Counted from the first letter of the stretch, positions 34,451 to 47,600 are shown. The stretch is 64,000 nt of DNA from Trichoplusia ni (GCF_003590095.1 NC_039478.1:2418001-2482000), one strand, 5' to 3'. Notes: generated from the letters alone by a model not told the origin. Translations and numbers: made by a program.

Positions 34451-35439
34451 TAGGCTATTTGCCTTCTACAGTCTAGCGTACGACATAGGTATGCTTAGAG
34501 AATTAGGACTTTGAGGTGCTTAGACCTGGCTTTGAGATTAATTGCTACGTCGGAGGGCATTATTTTAAATCTAGCCCAAGATTATCATATTTCGAAATTT
34601 TAAGACATAGAATAATAATGTTAAACAGCCGCCATTTGCTTGGTTATCCTAACTCGCTCTAGATTCGGACCAGAGTATGTAATAAGGATACAAGTAGTAT
34701 TTTAATATTTCAGTTTATTTTCAAAAACTTGTGTTTAATGAATTTATACTTAGACTTCTATTTACCGAATTATTTATTGAATTAGGTAATAAATAAAACT
34801 CACATTACATTTTAAAATTAATTTAATTGCCATTGAAATTGAATAATATCAGACTGAAAGTATAGAAACAAAATTCATGAACAATTTTGACAAAAATATT
34901 TGAGCAGGAGCATACATAACATAATTAATTATAACACAACATTCAGTAAATAACTTTAATTTATTTACATAACCATAACATGGGTATATTTAATGAAAAA
35001 AAAAATATGAACAGCTATCCAAAAGAAAATAATTCTAAAAATTTAATTATACAATTCAAAACATTCTTTGATGCAATTATATATTGTTCACTCATGTTTA
35101 CACAATTTTACTGCAATGTAGCATAAACAATTATACATATACATGGTGATATTGTAACATAGTCACAGTAAACATTTAACCATCTATTTTAGCATAACAA
35201 TGATAGTTAATATATGTAGATTTTATTTTAATATACTTAACATAATGATCTTCTTCATATGGGATAAGACATGTGCTTGGCATTGGGACATTTGTAGGCT
35301 GTATTTATTATTACTTATTTATTAAATATTGTGCACTTTACACAGTTCTCACCAATCAGAATATGAAGTGATAATTAAGAACTGATAACAAAAGAGTTAG
35401 TATGTAATGAAGGCATTAAATCACATTCAGTTATGGAGG

Positions 35440-35784
35440 CTAGAGAGCATTGAAGTGTAAACTTATAGATGAGCCTTCACTCAACCTGAAGCTTGCACCG
35501 TCCCTAACATTCACTCTAATAATGGAATTCTTTGGTCTGATGTGACTTACGGACACTTCGGGTTCATCCATATGGAAGAACTGAGACACTTAACCAGTTC
35601 AATCTGATTCACTATGTAGCGTCTCACACATTGAAGTTACAAAGCAGTTCTTATGCATTTTGAAGTTGCAGTTCATTTCACAGTAGCATAAGTGTCCTAT
35701 GGTAGACCATCTTCTAACTCGCTCTTCTAGATGATAGTGCATACCGGGTGATATCCACTTGGTTTGGAGTCTGCTGTGTATCCA
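35440..35784 (-). pseudogene. Hidden cysteine-rich exon with two in-frame stops
   Basis: After acceptor TTCTAG (35786-35785) one minus-strand frame stays open for the whole 345 bp, except TGA at 35601-35599 and TAA at 35592-35590, three codons apart. The patch is clearly less AT-rich than both flanks and ends at the frame's final TAG. Before the stops it reads GHLCYCEMNCNFKMHKNC, a CxCxxxC cluster like the other family members. After them it reads SQFFHMDEPEVSV and IIRVNVRDGASFRLSEG. An internal ATG at 35742 gives a 47-aa product ending at the TGA. No matching upstream exon was found; a degenerate promoter element lies 4.7 kb upstream at 40476-40489. Probably a recently inactivated member; a short functional product or readthrough is possible. 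Confidence 0.5.
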
Positions 35785-36644
35785 CTAGAATTAGAAGAAA
35801 GAAGAGATATTGTTACTAATTATTGGTCTTTAAGGCATTGTCTGGCGAAAATAAATTAAAGATTATGTAAATATATTGAGAGTTTGGTCAATTTTTCAAT
35901 CTAAGTTAATACTTTCAAATTTATTTAATACTTTTTACAGAGCAGTAGTCTGTTGGAAATAAATTAAAATTTAGTATTCAATATTAATTTTACAATAATA
36001 TATTTTGTCAATAACAATATCTTAGAAATTAATTAAGAAAGCCATTAGATTGCAGGTAAAACCATTAAACAGCATTTATGACTTGAGTAACATCAGACGT
36101 AACTTTAACTTCGCCTAGTGATTTGAAAAAGGTTTAAATTTAAATTCAGTATTTCAGTACTAACCTGACTGGCAGGAAATTCCCGCCGATTTCAGAACAT
36201 TGTAATCTTTCGTTTAATTATTAAAGTTATTAATTAAGTATTCATCCTCAATCTTAATAGAATCTTATTTGAACACGTTGGTTAAAAGTTACGAGTTATT
36301 GAAAATACTGGCAACTGACAACAATAATGTTTTTGTTGTTGACATTAATGACAATTTACCGCGTTTTCTCGGGAAAATATGAAAATTTTCCCAGTGTTGC
36401 CAATTTTTTCTGAAAAAAATTGGGAGCGTTATTTTTTTATTTGTATTACTAAAGAGAGTATAAACTACCCATGTTTGGATCTATCCTAGTCATAAATTGT
36501 TATGAGTTTAATCCTGAAATGTTATGAACATTTGTCATTTACCCACCTATATTTATTTTCGTATACCACTCATTTTTCTTAAAGTATCTAGTTTAGTCTT
36601 TGTTCCACATCCGCATCCGGCATCCGGAAGAATCCTAAAAAAAA

Positions 36645-36766
36645 TGGCATTCTTGAAATTTTTATTTAATTTAGTTATGTGTATTTCAATAATCCTGCTT
36701 TATCACCGTGAAACCCTATTTTATTGGGTTCGAAATAACATTAACTGTTATACGATATTTTTTTAA
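36645..36766 (+). CDS. Possible micro-ORF with a membrane segment, 40 aa
   Basis: MAFLKFLFNLVMCISIILLY is a lysine followed by a hydrophobic helix; the tail is RETLFYWVRNNINCY. The frame is open upstream to an ATG at 36524. AT-rich surroundings make chance hydrophobic ORFs likely, and there is no poly(A) signal at a convincing distance. Included because two other plus-strand membrane ORFs lie between cluster genes. Confidence 0.2.
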
Positions 36767-37844
36767 TAAGACTTTCTCTTGATTTTTTTTTAATTTTGCA
36801 TGTTGTGTTCCATTTGACGCAGATGCCTAGTTCTAGGTTCCGAATTAGCGCCACTGCAAAGGCGGCAAAATATCATTTATTCGATTAATAATAGCTTTTT
36901 TTGGATGTGATGACATATAACTTATTTTACGTACCCATTCTTCAGGTTAAATTAGAAACTAGATTGTGTTTCGATGCTCAAAATATAGTCGCAAATACAA
37001 ACTTTTAATAAAAATGGTAATTATGGTCTTGTACCTGTCCTTAGGAATAAAAGTGTAGTACTTATTTCAAGTTAGAGCTCCGCCTAAAACCACTACAAAC
37101 TTGTACGTATGTAAAATTTATTGTACTCATTAGAAGTAACATAAATATGTATTTAAATGATGATCTCAGTTCTGAAATGAGAGGGCAGCCTTCTGTATAT
37201 GGTGAAAATTAACGATGAACCTTCCTTTCGTTTTTCTTCTGCTTTTCACTAATTTCATTTGATGTTGAACTTTCTATACTTACTTTACAAGTAGAATTAT
37301 CATTTGTTGCCACGGATACCTACCTGGTTTTCTAAGTAGGTTAGTAGAAAGAATTTCCTCGGTATAAGGATAAAGTTACCCATGATGTTTTTAAAAGGGA
37401 CTATCCCGCCACATATTTCCATAATTGCAGCTTCTGTAAATAAATGTAAACAACGAAAACCACCCAGAGCTTAAACCGCGGCCCGGACAGGCAACCCGTA
37501 AAGAAAAAAATCTGAAGTAGGAAAGAGGAGGCATAGAACAAATATTTAGTACTTCCCTCTACTGCAAGCGGGAGTTATAAACGTGCTGTAAGAAAGAAAA
37601 TACATCAGCAACTGAGTTAGTCCCAATTGCCATGCACAAATGATACAATTTTACAATTTAGTGGTACTTAAGAAGCAATTATTAATTCCTATTAGATTCC
37701 AATAATAAATATGGCCAAAATGTCTGAACGCAAGGAAGTTTTACCCTGTGGCATCAAGTATGTCTTTATGATCACACAGGTTGTTGGTACAAGCAACATC
37801 TACTATTACTTATTATCACTAAGTATCTAACATTCGTCCTAACC

Positions 37845-37995
37845 AAGAGGTATCGTGTTGCCTAGGTAACTGGGTTGAGGAGGTCAGATAGGCAGTCAAT
37901 CCTTGTAAAACACTGGTACTTAGCTGAAACCGGTTAGACTGGTAGCCGACCCCAAGATAGTTGGGAAAAGGCTAGGCCGATGATGATCTAATATT
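37845..37995 (+). mobile_element. 5'-truncated LINE 3' end, probably RTE-like
   Basis: TAACTGGGTTGAGGAGGTC, ACACTGGTACTTAGC, GTAGCCGACCCCAAG and AAGGCTAGGCCGATGATGAT. Sense-strand relative of 10640-11005. Confidence 0.8.
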
Positions 37996-38479
37996 CGTCC
38001 TGCCACAGGCCACACTGCCACAAAATTTTGTGTAGTCTGCTCTATTCACTATTACTCACGAACTCTAATACAATGGTTGAACGACATCTTAAACGATTAC
38101 AGTACGCGAAGTTTCCGTGAATCTTTAGAAACTGTGCCACACAATGATCAACCTTCAGATGTAGGAACTAATTGAATCCATGGCATGAGGATGACCTCTC
38201 GGCTATCCATGTTGGCAAACTTTATTTGGACAAAGCTTACTGTTTTATCCAGCCCCTCACGAGTGGAAGGGAATCTGACGACCCTCGATAGACGTTTCCC
38301 TATGATTATCGTACTGTACCATCTGTACGGTGGCTATAGAAAACCAACAAAACGATTTAGATAGGGATAACAAATAGCAGTGTATTAATATGGTGAGAGT
38401 AATGAATTCCTTGACATTTCTTTTAATTGCCCTATATCTATCATCCTGCATTACCAACCTACATACATATTATTAGTAA

Positions 38480-38780
38480 CAAGCTGTTGCCCGCGACTTC
38501 GTCCGCGTGGTTAGAAGATATAAGCTATAATTTATACCTGCCTTCTATCTATCTTGTAGGATTCAGTCAGCGTTCGCAATGTAAGCGCAAAAAATGTGTT
38601 TTTTTACGACCTCACATTAGAAACCTCAAAAATTGTAGCCTATGTGTTATTCTGATGTATAAGCTATATTGTGGTAAAGTTTCATTCAAATCCATTCAGT
38701 AGTTTTTACGTGAAACAGTAACAAACATCCATACATCCATACTTACAAACTTTCGCCTTTATAATAGTAGTAGGATTTAA
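38480..38780 (+). mobile_element. LINE-like fragment (GTTGCCCGCGACTTCGTCC type)
   Basis: Starts AAGCTGTTGCCCGCGACTTC and ends with GTTTCATTCAAATCC, AACATCCATACATCC and TTATAATAGTAGTAGGAT, a terminus very common in lepidopteran genomes. Related to 9025-9290. Confidence 0.8.
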
Positions 38781-40475
38781 ATAGATAAGGATATTTGCTG
38801 TTTGGCCTGTGGGCCTTGCAGTTACTTATCATATTTTTACTTAGGTAATTAGGAATAAGCCTTGCACTTGCATCAGCAGAAACCTCAAGTACATGTCCAC
38901 TTACCTGGTAGATACTAGCTTGTTGCCTTTATGATGTTTAAATTTTACCTATGTGCCTAAACTCTAATTAAATAGGAACCTATTCAAGTAACGCTAAAAA
39001 GATTCCATTTTATTAGTTCTAGGGGTTCCAAAGAGTTTCACTTAGTTCTGAAGAGGCTAACTGTTTAGAATTAATCAAAATGTAAGCCATCAGGAACAGG
39101 AACATAGTTTCAAAATTTTAATTTTCTGTCATCTAAGGTACTTTGATACAACAATACTATCTTGTTGCACTAGACAGCTAACATGAATGCACACTTATTA
39201 AAATTAGGGCTGTCAGGAATAGGACTTTTTTTCTTAATTTGAATTATCTAACATCAAGGAGGTTTCAATCTCTGAAACCTTTTTTCTTTTATGACTACAA
39301 AGTGGTAATGTTTTAAAAACCTAAGAAAACCCATTTGTATTTTTAAGTAACACATTAACCAACAGGATAAAACAAATCCTAGCTATAGTGAACAAATAGT
39401 TCAAAACAGGATAAACAGTTTTAGAAAAGTATCAGCTTTCTGCTTTCTTAAATCTAGCATAGAGATATTCTTAAAATGTAATATGAAATTCTTGAAATTT
39501 GAAGCAGTTCCAAAAGGTTTATTTAATTCTAAGGATGGTGAAACAATTGAAGCCTTATATAATATGACAGATAAAGTGTAACACACTTATAAGTAATTGC
39601 TTAGAGTTTTTTTTTTTATCTGTACCTATCAAAGGTCTTGCTCAGCCAGTGTCATTATTTTTTCAATTATCTACGTTTAGTTCTTTTCTTCAAATTGTAT
39701 AAAGGACCATCTGCAACTATTTATTTAATATTCCTTCAATAGTCCTATCATAAATAATTATAAATAACCAATGCTCTGAGTGAGCTTACTATAGTTTAGT
39801 TGTCTATTTATTATGTGGTTTGAAGTACAAAGAAATTTGTATACCTAAGAGGGAAGCCTCTTTTGAAAACTGCAATGAGTTCCCTCGCCTTTTATTCCAA
39901 ATACCTCTGTTATTGGAACTTTTTGAATCTGGTTCAATGAGGTTTGAATCCAAGGCCCATTTCTACATTTACCTCAATAATTGGGACTCTAAGCAACTAA
40001 ATTCCTTGTTTAATACAGAGATAATATTTTTACATTGTATTTGTACCTATAACATTTACATGTCAGCCTCTAAAAGCGCAAGCCTCTAAAAATCAAACAA
40101 AGAAACTTTAACCATGTCTATTTAGAAAACTGGTAAAATGAAAACCTCTTTAAATTATACAAAGGAACTCAATCTCCGTTAAGACCTCATTCAACCAGGA
40201 TTCGCTGTTTACCTCGCCATAGCAAGCAATATCCTTCATTAACCTTATCTATTGCATCAGCAGTTCAAGACAAAGAATAATTCAATATAGCTCTTACTTT
40301 AAGATCTCAGTAATAGAACCTCTTTGAATACTTTCACGAATTAGCTAGCCATCAACTGCCAACCATTTTATCATACCATACACAGCAAGAAGAACCACCA
40401 CAGGATTCTGTACCCCGCCGCAATGCTGCTTAGCTTATAACCCTCGCACGGCACAGCACAGGCATAAAATTTGCA

Positions 40476-40489
40476 TTCGCAAGTGAACA
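40476..40489 (-). promoter_or_regulatory. Degenerate copy of the cluster promoter element
   Basis: TTCGCAAGTGAACA, with TTGCATT just beside it. It keeps GCAAGTG but loses the following CAAT. It may mark the first exon of the locus at 35440, about 185 bp above a candidate donor near 40297. Weak. Confidence 0.3.
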
Positions 40490-41084
40490 TCAGGGCCAGC
40501 TTTCAATTACAAAACGTATTTTATTATTAAACTGATTCATGGGTATTAGCTCAGCATTAAAACATTCAACCATGCTTCATCTAAACTTATTAAATGAAGC
40601 AAGCTTATGTTAACATCGGTGAAGGGTTAAATGAATACAAAAATGGTTTGATTTTTTTTATTTTTCTCACAACATTTATCACAGAGTAGAGATAACATTT
40701 CAATAGAAAATTCCTGTACCAGTAGATCAAATCGAAGATGAAATCACACTAAACTAAAGTAAACTGTATCAAAATTACAATTTCCAAAATAGAATACCTA
40801 ATTTAAAATCGATTTTATCAAAATTTATTTTGTTAAGACCTGTAAATAGTGTAAAAATATAAATAGACGATAATTTGATAAAATTGAACTAAACAATAGA
40901 TTAATGTAGGCAAGTAAAAATCGATCTTGTCAGGATACCTTGAGCTGTTACCCTACAACTAAAACGAATTTTGAATCAAATTTCGATGTTAATTGACGTT
41001 ACACAATAATGATCCAAATGACCGAAAAGCACACATAAAACAAAATACATCGAGACATTTAGAAACACATGTTGGTGCATGTGT

Positions 41085-41781
41085 TTACAGCTTGGGGGCC
41101 CCGGCGTCGCCGGCCGCCTTGCCGATGGGGATGGCGTCGGGCACGTCGTCGCGCTTGGCGCGCCCCTCGGGCCCGGGCTTGCCGCCGGGCTCGCCGGACT
41201 CGCCGCCCACGGGATTGCCGTCGCCGTCGGCCTTGCCCAAGCCGTTGGCGGCCTTCTTAGCCTCCGCCTCGACGTTGTCGACAATCGCGCACAGTTCCTC
41301 TACCAGTACCGTCTCCTCGTCGTCATGTACGTCTTGTACGGGGGCCGAAGCCATGGCCACCACGAGCCCTACTTTGCTCTTCTTCTTGCCTCGGCGCTCA
41401 GCCTTCTTCTCCATCTTTCCCCCAGCTTTCCCACCAGCAGAACCGTCGCGCTCTGTAACATAGTGCAAAAAAAATTAAAATCATGAAAAAATAATCATCT
41501 TCGCTTATTAGGGGAATTTAAACGCCACTTAGAATTTTCGAGTGATAAGAGATTCAATTCGCTTTTACATATAATATAGCATTTCAATATTCGCTAGGAA
41601 TGCTATGAAATTGCTTAAAATAAGAAATATTTAGTGATAAACGAGCAAAACCACACCCTCAACATAGTCGGCCATTTTGATGTGCCTTGGACATGATTGG
41701 GGCATATACATATTCTTACAAAAAAACATGATTTTCATTGAAATTTTACGTACACGCAAGATATGTTCGCTTACCAGACAT
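41085..41781 (-). CDS. Lys/Gly-rich 124-aa protein, paralogue of the 68-aa gene
   Basis: CDS join 41781-41775 (ATGTCTG) and 41452-41085. The intron 41774-41453 (322 bp) has donor G/GTAAGC and acceptor TTACAG. Total 375 nt. The first coding piece is only 7 nt. The protein begins MSERDGSAGGKAGGKMEKKA. RGKKKSKVGLVVAMAS matches KGKKGKADIVVAMIG of the 68-aa protein. An acidic loop (VHDDEETVLVEE) and helix follow, then a Gly/Pro/Asp-rich tail. The coding exon is strikingly GC-rich at 41095-41260, unlike the flanks. I find no cluster promoter element within about 400 bp upstream. Function unknown. Confidence 0.8.
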
Positions 41782-44700
41782 GGTGATCAGGAATTCAGCA
41801 AAAGTTGAAACTCAGGAATTGGTCAGGCACGGGATCGGCAGCGAACGTCCTCACTCGACCGCTCCAGACTCCAAAGTAATATTGACTGGGGTACTAGTCA
41901 CGAGCCTGCGACGCATCTATTACAAGCACACACCGAATTTACTAAACAAATCAACTAATTTATTTAAATCACGATACAAATAATTTATTAAGCTTACGAA
42001 AAATGCGAACGGTTTTTTTAATGTGTTTACTATATTTGTACTAGGATATTCAAATGTTAAAATCGGACCCTCGATTCGATTGTATGGAAAAGCGGTCAAA
42101 GAGTAGACATAATTTATTGCTGTGATGAGTAGCGCCCGTGTCACAGAAACATCCCCTAGCGGTCGTTCATACATTAAGGGCTTAAGCAACACTTTGTTTG
42201 TTTGCTAACGTATTGTAGAAAGTATAAAAGTTATTCACAAATAATTGTGTCTGAGTTTATATTTCAACAAATGATTTTCTATGAAATGGTGTTTATAAAT
42301 AGACGGGTCTACAACAGTTAACCAATTTTGTATTTTTAATTTGTTTTATTTCGGCATCGGTTCGACTTATTAAGATGTTATGACCGATTCAAGGTCTCAT
42401 AGTTCGTTAAAGCAGTCAAAGGTTGCTTTCAGGTTAAATCTGTATAGATCATGGGTCATTTGAATACTTATAAATGAATTATAATCTTGAAAATACCGCC
42501 ATTTTCACCCCTTTTAGACCTTTCATAATTCGACCTCGCTAGGGAACTGGTTTTCGTGTTAGAAACCGCATCTAAATAGATGTATCCGTTAGAGAGCTAC
42601 GGAGCACCTAAAAAGTTACAGTCGACAGATTTTGATACAGTTATTTGGCTTTATAGCATGGGCGACCTTTCACGCTATCGAAAGGCGATTGACGTCTGCC
42701 TGAACAGCTCATATATCACGACCACAACCTCTCTCAAGATAGAGTAGAGCTTGATGAACAAGAAGTAGACAATCTTAGGGATAATGGTTTTCTTAGCCAC
42801 GGCACAAGTGATAGTGTTTTAGAACAATAATATGCGGTGCATATAGCTTCATTTTAATATACCTAACTTCGACTTAACAATGATAATAATTCCATGAATA
42901 TTAAATAATGTGGCGAATTCTCGGATTACTTTCGTTATCTTAAGCTACTTATTACACGCTTAACGTTTGACTGGTTCCACATGGCCCAGCATAGAGAATC
43001 GCTTAAGGGTTAAGCCTTTGCCCGGCAGTCTGACTTACCTAGTAGGCTAACAATTGTTTCTCTATTTTATAACAAATCCTTAAAAGTTTTGCAGGGTCTT
43101 TTCATTTAATAATTGATTACGACACAATAAAAACAACCCGTAATCAAATAAAAATCGCTTCGCTCTCTTGTTTCAAACTTAATGTTCCCACAAACACAGC
43201 GGACATGCTTATAACATGACATATTCGCGTCGCTTAGTCATAAAACCTCCATATTTACTCCCATGTTCGACATGTTTAACGTGCCCTCTCTGTCAATAAA
43301 TCTTGATCTAGGACGCTTAGCAGAACCCCTTTAGTTTGCACCCTTACTAAACTGGGTGGCGACACCGTCGGCTTTTCCCAACATTATGTTAAACAAGGTT
43401 ATTTTATTCATTGAATTATTATTATTTATTATAATGATTAATTGATAGAGTACTTCAAATTACGTATGATGGTTATTTTGTCTCAGTTCAGACCCAAATA
43501 GAAAAGCTGTATTTCCCTGAAATAATTTTGTTTGAACAAACTTTGAAAAAGTGCCTAATTTTCAATTATTAACTATAATATTTGTTTCACAAGCTTAATC
43601 TATACTCAACGATATCATAACACACAAAACATAGAACAAAATCTTCTTTATTTTGTCATGAAACCAACTTGAAAGTAGTTTCAACAATGTTAAAAAAACT
43701 TAGATATTTAAAAACTTACAAATAAACAATTTTATAAATGACCTTACTCTACAGTCAACAATATATTTATCAAATGCTTTTCACTTTAAAATCCACAATC
43801 AGTACTTATTTAAGACATAAATTTGATGATTTATCTACCATGCACATAACTAGTTAAAAAACTTATAGGCCTACTCATTTCAGCCCAGATTTCTTCCTGA
43901 ACTCCAAGGCATTTAGTTAAACATGTACATAAGATGAAGAGTATTTAATAAACTTACCAAATTACTTTTAAAACAATTCATCTTACAAATATTTTAGTCT
44001 AAAAGTGACTGAGTCTATGACGTTAAAAATCTTGTTTAAAATTATAAGAATTAATTTTTTTATGTTGTCTAGTTATAGTAGAGGATACAAAAAAATAAAT
44101 CGAATGCAATAGAAGTATATTTGTTGTGCAAATTATTATATTTCCTTTGCTATTCTGTGTTAAGAAAACTTCACTGAATTATGTCTGTTTATGCAAAAAT
44201 GGTAGAAACTTATCAAGAATAGAGGTTCTATCTATACAGGTTTCTTTTGCATTACTTCAATAGATTGTAAGTAATGTTTCCAAGATGTAAATGTAAAATG
44301 TTAGAAGCTTATTGTAATCAAAAAGCTTAAAAACATTTTTGCATAGCAATACCTTTCCTTCTGGTATTTCAAATCCTTATTCACTCAGATTGGACTTGTT
44401 TGTGTCCCTGTTTTCTTCTACAATTAGAATTTAAAAGCTTAATTAATACCCGTATAAGTGAGAGAGTTTTTTGGAGAGTAAATATCTCTTCTTAGTATTT
44501 CATGGTTGGTTTACAACATGGTGTTAGAATTATTACTTATAGGCCTCTGACTCTTCTTCGTTTAGGATATAAATTAACCTTTAGACTACCCATAAACCTT
44601 CCTTCTTTGAACATGCATGTTGACTTGTCCTTTTGGGGAAATAAGTAAACTAAAGATCTTTTTAAGCTGATAAATAATTCTAAGTCCCTTGAGATACCTG

Positions 44701-47600
44701 TTTCACTGTTAAAACTACACTGTAATTTATTATAACCTTCTTCTAAACCCTACTAAGTGGTAGGCACTTGAATATAAAGATATGAAACCTGAAAAAACAA
44801 AACCTCTTATGGTCAGACCTGAATCTCTTGCTACTTTATGTTTTCTTCTACCTCGGACTTAAATCCATCATGTGAACAAATGAAAACCACTTTAATAAAA
44901 CCTGAGTATACCATGTGTGTTACTTAGATCCAAGACAAATCCAGCAACCTTAATCAAAGGCAGTGTACCTAGTTGAAAAGATTTAAAATAAAAAGAGAAT
45001 CCCAAATAAACTTGTCAATGTTGCAATTATAATTGCCAAACACAGAAAATTATGTAGGTATTGATATAAAGGACTATAACCTTTTGTGAAGATAAATATC
45101 TGGTTTAATATGGCTCAGGAGAATTTATATAGGTACAGAATTGACTATTACAATACACTTATATTGAGTAGACAAAACATGACTATTAGTTGAGGAAACA
45201 CTAGTTACTCTTTTGTTTTTTGCCGTGGAAAGGTTTCTTGTTTAGATCTCACTATATAAGGATATTTTTATTTGAAAATACTGATAAAAGGAGTAGGTGA
45301 AAAACCGTTAGAAATTTATTCAACTTGCTCTGTTTTCAAATGTCATTATAAAGCTTAGCTTTAGTATAGGAAGATCACTTACAAACCAAATAAGTAACTA
45401 ACACTACATGTATTTAAAACCTCCTTCTGAAACCTACTTAGTGCTGGGATAGTAGGCAACAACACAAAAGGTTCCAGGTAGAAAGATATGAGTATGACAT
45501 ACTCAATTTAAGTTATTGAAATAATTAACACAATTGTCTACTTGAGTAAGCATAAAACCAAGGCTTATTTTTAATAGTTTATCACCAAGAAATAATGTTA
45601 TATTGTCAACATCCATGTTTGTGTGACATTTGGTAGCTGTTATCCCTTTACACAACAAATGTTGGTTTATATCTTGCAATAATACTTAGATATTTTCTGC
45701 CCTCAATCTAACTACAGCTAAGACACCAATGCCCTCTCTTTGAAGTCCATGGGAACAGGATTTTTTATTATAACAGAGGAAAATGCATAAGAGGCTCTCT
45801 TCACAAAAAGACATGACTAACAGCCCATTATCAATACTACAAGCCACACAACAGATAGGTACTTCATGTCTAAGTAAGCATTAGCCTTAAAGGCATTAAA
45901 GTATATCAAGCACATCCCTATTCAAAAGGTATTTTCAAATTCTAGTGAAAAAGTAATCTAAGTTTGTATCTACTTAGTTGCCAAGATTAGATCATTCATT
46001 CATGTATCTACACTGAAAAGCTACTATCACAATTAAAGTATACAATAAAACCACTGATTTCATCATTGCAACAAATAACTATTATCCCTCAAAATAGTTG
46101 ATGTTGTCTCCTAAGACCGTTCTTGTAACCTAGTGCAAAGATTTCCTTCCAAATAGAAAGATTCAAATTTAAGTATTAAGCATAAACATTGTTTCTAACA
46201 TATATACATGATGTTAAATTAGACCTAAGAGAGAACACTGGCAGGCTTAAAAGCGGGTCAAGAACTAGACACAGCCTGTACCTAACAATCTATGGAGGAG
46301 GTTCAACCTGCATTATGCCCACATCTTCAACGTCGACACCTCTCTTGATGGAGAGGTCCTGGTCATAACTCCGGTTGGTGGCAGCTTATTTACATGCCCC
46401 TGATGTTGGCCAACATCTTTGCTAGCCTATCCTATCAAGCTATCAAACAAGCAGTCTATTAACTTCCTATTCCTACTTAGTAACAGACTCTAAAGCCTTG
46501 AAACATAATAAGCCTTTGATCTAAATAATATATGAAACAAATATTAGAATGAAATACTTTATTTGTACAGTCCCCTTTCTGTTCTTATCATAAACCTATT
46601 CAGTTTCTGATATATTCATGAAAACTTGTGAAGAGTGTAATAAGATTGTTTCTTAGGGGTATTAAATCTGTAAGTTGAGAGAAACCTACAATTAACTAGT
46701 TTGAATATTGAATACTTCCTCCATTCAAAGTCACCACTTCAGTAGATACCCTTTTGGATGTTCAGATATCTTAAATTATTTCAAACGAGGTTAATAAAGC
46801 AACAATAATGTTCAAGAAATATTTATATTTAGATAACATTGAGTGTAGACACAAGTAGTGACACAATAAATAACCCATTTATATAGTTATAGAATAACAT
46901 CGATTAACACGTAAGGGAACAACTTCAAACATTCCACTAGACGATAGAGCATTACAAATCTAATTGTAATTATCAACAGTATCCAAACTACAATAGAATG
47001 TCAAACATTTGGCATCACAATCGGAGGATTCTTAAAACAGAACCAAAATGCAATTTACATCTGATGTAGGGCTTAATAAGCTCTCTTAATGACTTAACAA
47101 TTTAGCTATATATTACCTGAACCAACTAAACATTTAAACGACCAAATATCTACCTAGTAAATAGGTACAGAAATATTTTTAATGTAAAAATCCTTAACAT
47201 TGTAAATAACAAATTATATGACTGAATCTAAGAATAAAATTAATTGACTCTCCAATTTTTTTGTTATTTGATTTTGATAGTTTTATATAATAATCCAAAG
47301 ATATATAAAAATAAGTCCTCTTGAGCATTAAACAGCAAAACATACAAATTATTTATTGTATAAGCGTTGTAGAATTTAGGCTTCGAAGTTATCACATCCA
47401 ATATGGTTAATTTATAGTAATACACTGGACGAACAGACACCAATCATCATGAAACACTACCTACTAAATCAAAACATCAATTTCTATTAAAATTCGCTTG
47501 TGACATATCTTAACAACTACATTAATTATTAAATAAGAGATCAATTCAACTCAGTAGGAAGTATAAACAATAGTAATACATCACAAGGGCGGCTGGTAAT
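41782..47600. other. Long AT-rich gap with one GC-richer island
   Basis: About 5.8 kb with no convincing gene. The AT-rich part nearest 47600 is probably the 3' UTR of the 162-aa gene. The only protein-like patch is at 46290-46400. The ORF at 41920-42192 lies upstream of the 124-aa gene and has no support. No SINE was recognised. Confidence 0.4.
46290..46400 (-). other. Isolated GC-richer island with a protein-like frame
   Basis: The minus frame from 46385 reads TNRSYDQDLSIKRGVDVEDV, then GIMQVEPPP and a stop at 46290. A second frame is also open across it. A 7-bp inverted repeat (ACCTCTC/GAGAGGT) lies within. It could be an orphan last exon (weak acceptor AATAAG) or a transposon fragment; undecided. 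Confidence 0.3.

Larger units (their letters stand above)
30626..35439. other. Mostly AT-rich intergenic region with SINEs
   Basis: Holds two SINE pieces listed separately (32725-32988 and 34340-34450) and AT-rich DNA without coding frames of note. The minus ORF at 31611-31889 crosses a locally GC-richer patch (31640-31790, peptide KEKRLVVHRPAYTTK) that may be a repeat fragment. CAACCGACTTCAAATAAAA at 32048-32066 is a motif common in lepidopteran repeats. The stretch 34450-35440 is very AT-rich and could be the 3' flank of the 35440 locus. Confidence 0.4.
35785..40475. other. Large gap: possible long first intron, with repeats
   Basis: If the element at 40476 serves the 35440 locus, this is largely one intron; a candidate donor is CTTAAA/GTAAGA at about 40297. 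It otherwise holds the small plus-strand ORF at 36645, a LINE 3' end at 37845, a LINE-like fragment at 38480, and AT-rich DNA. The SINE-like GGCCTGTGGGCCTTGCAG lies at about 38808. Confidence 0.35.
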
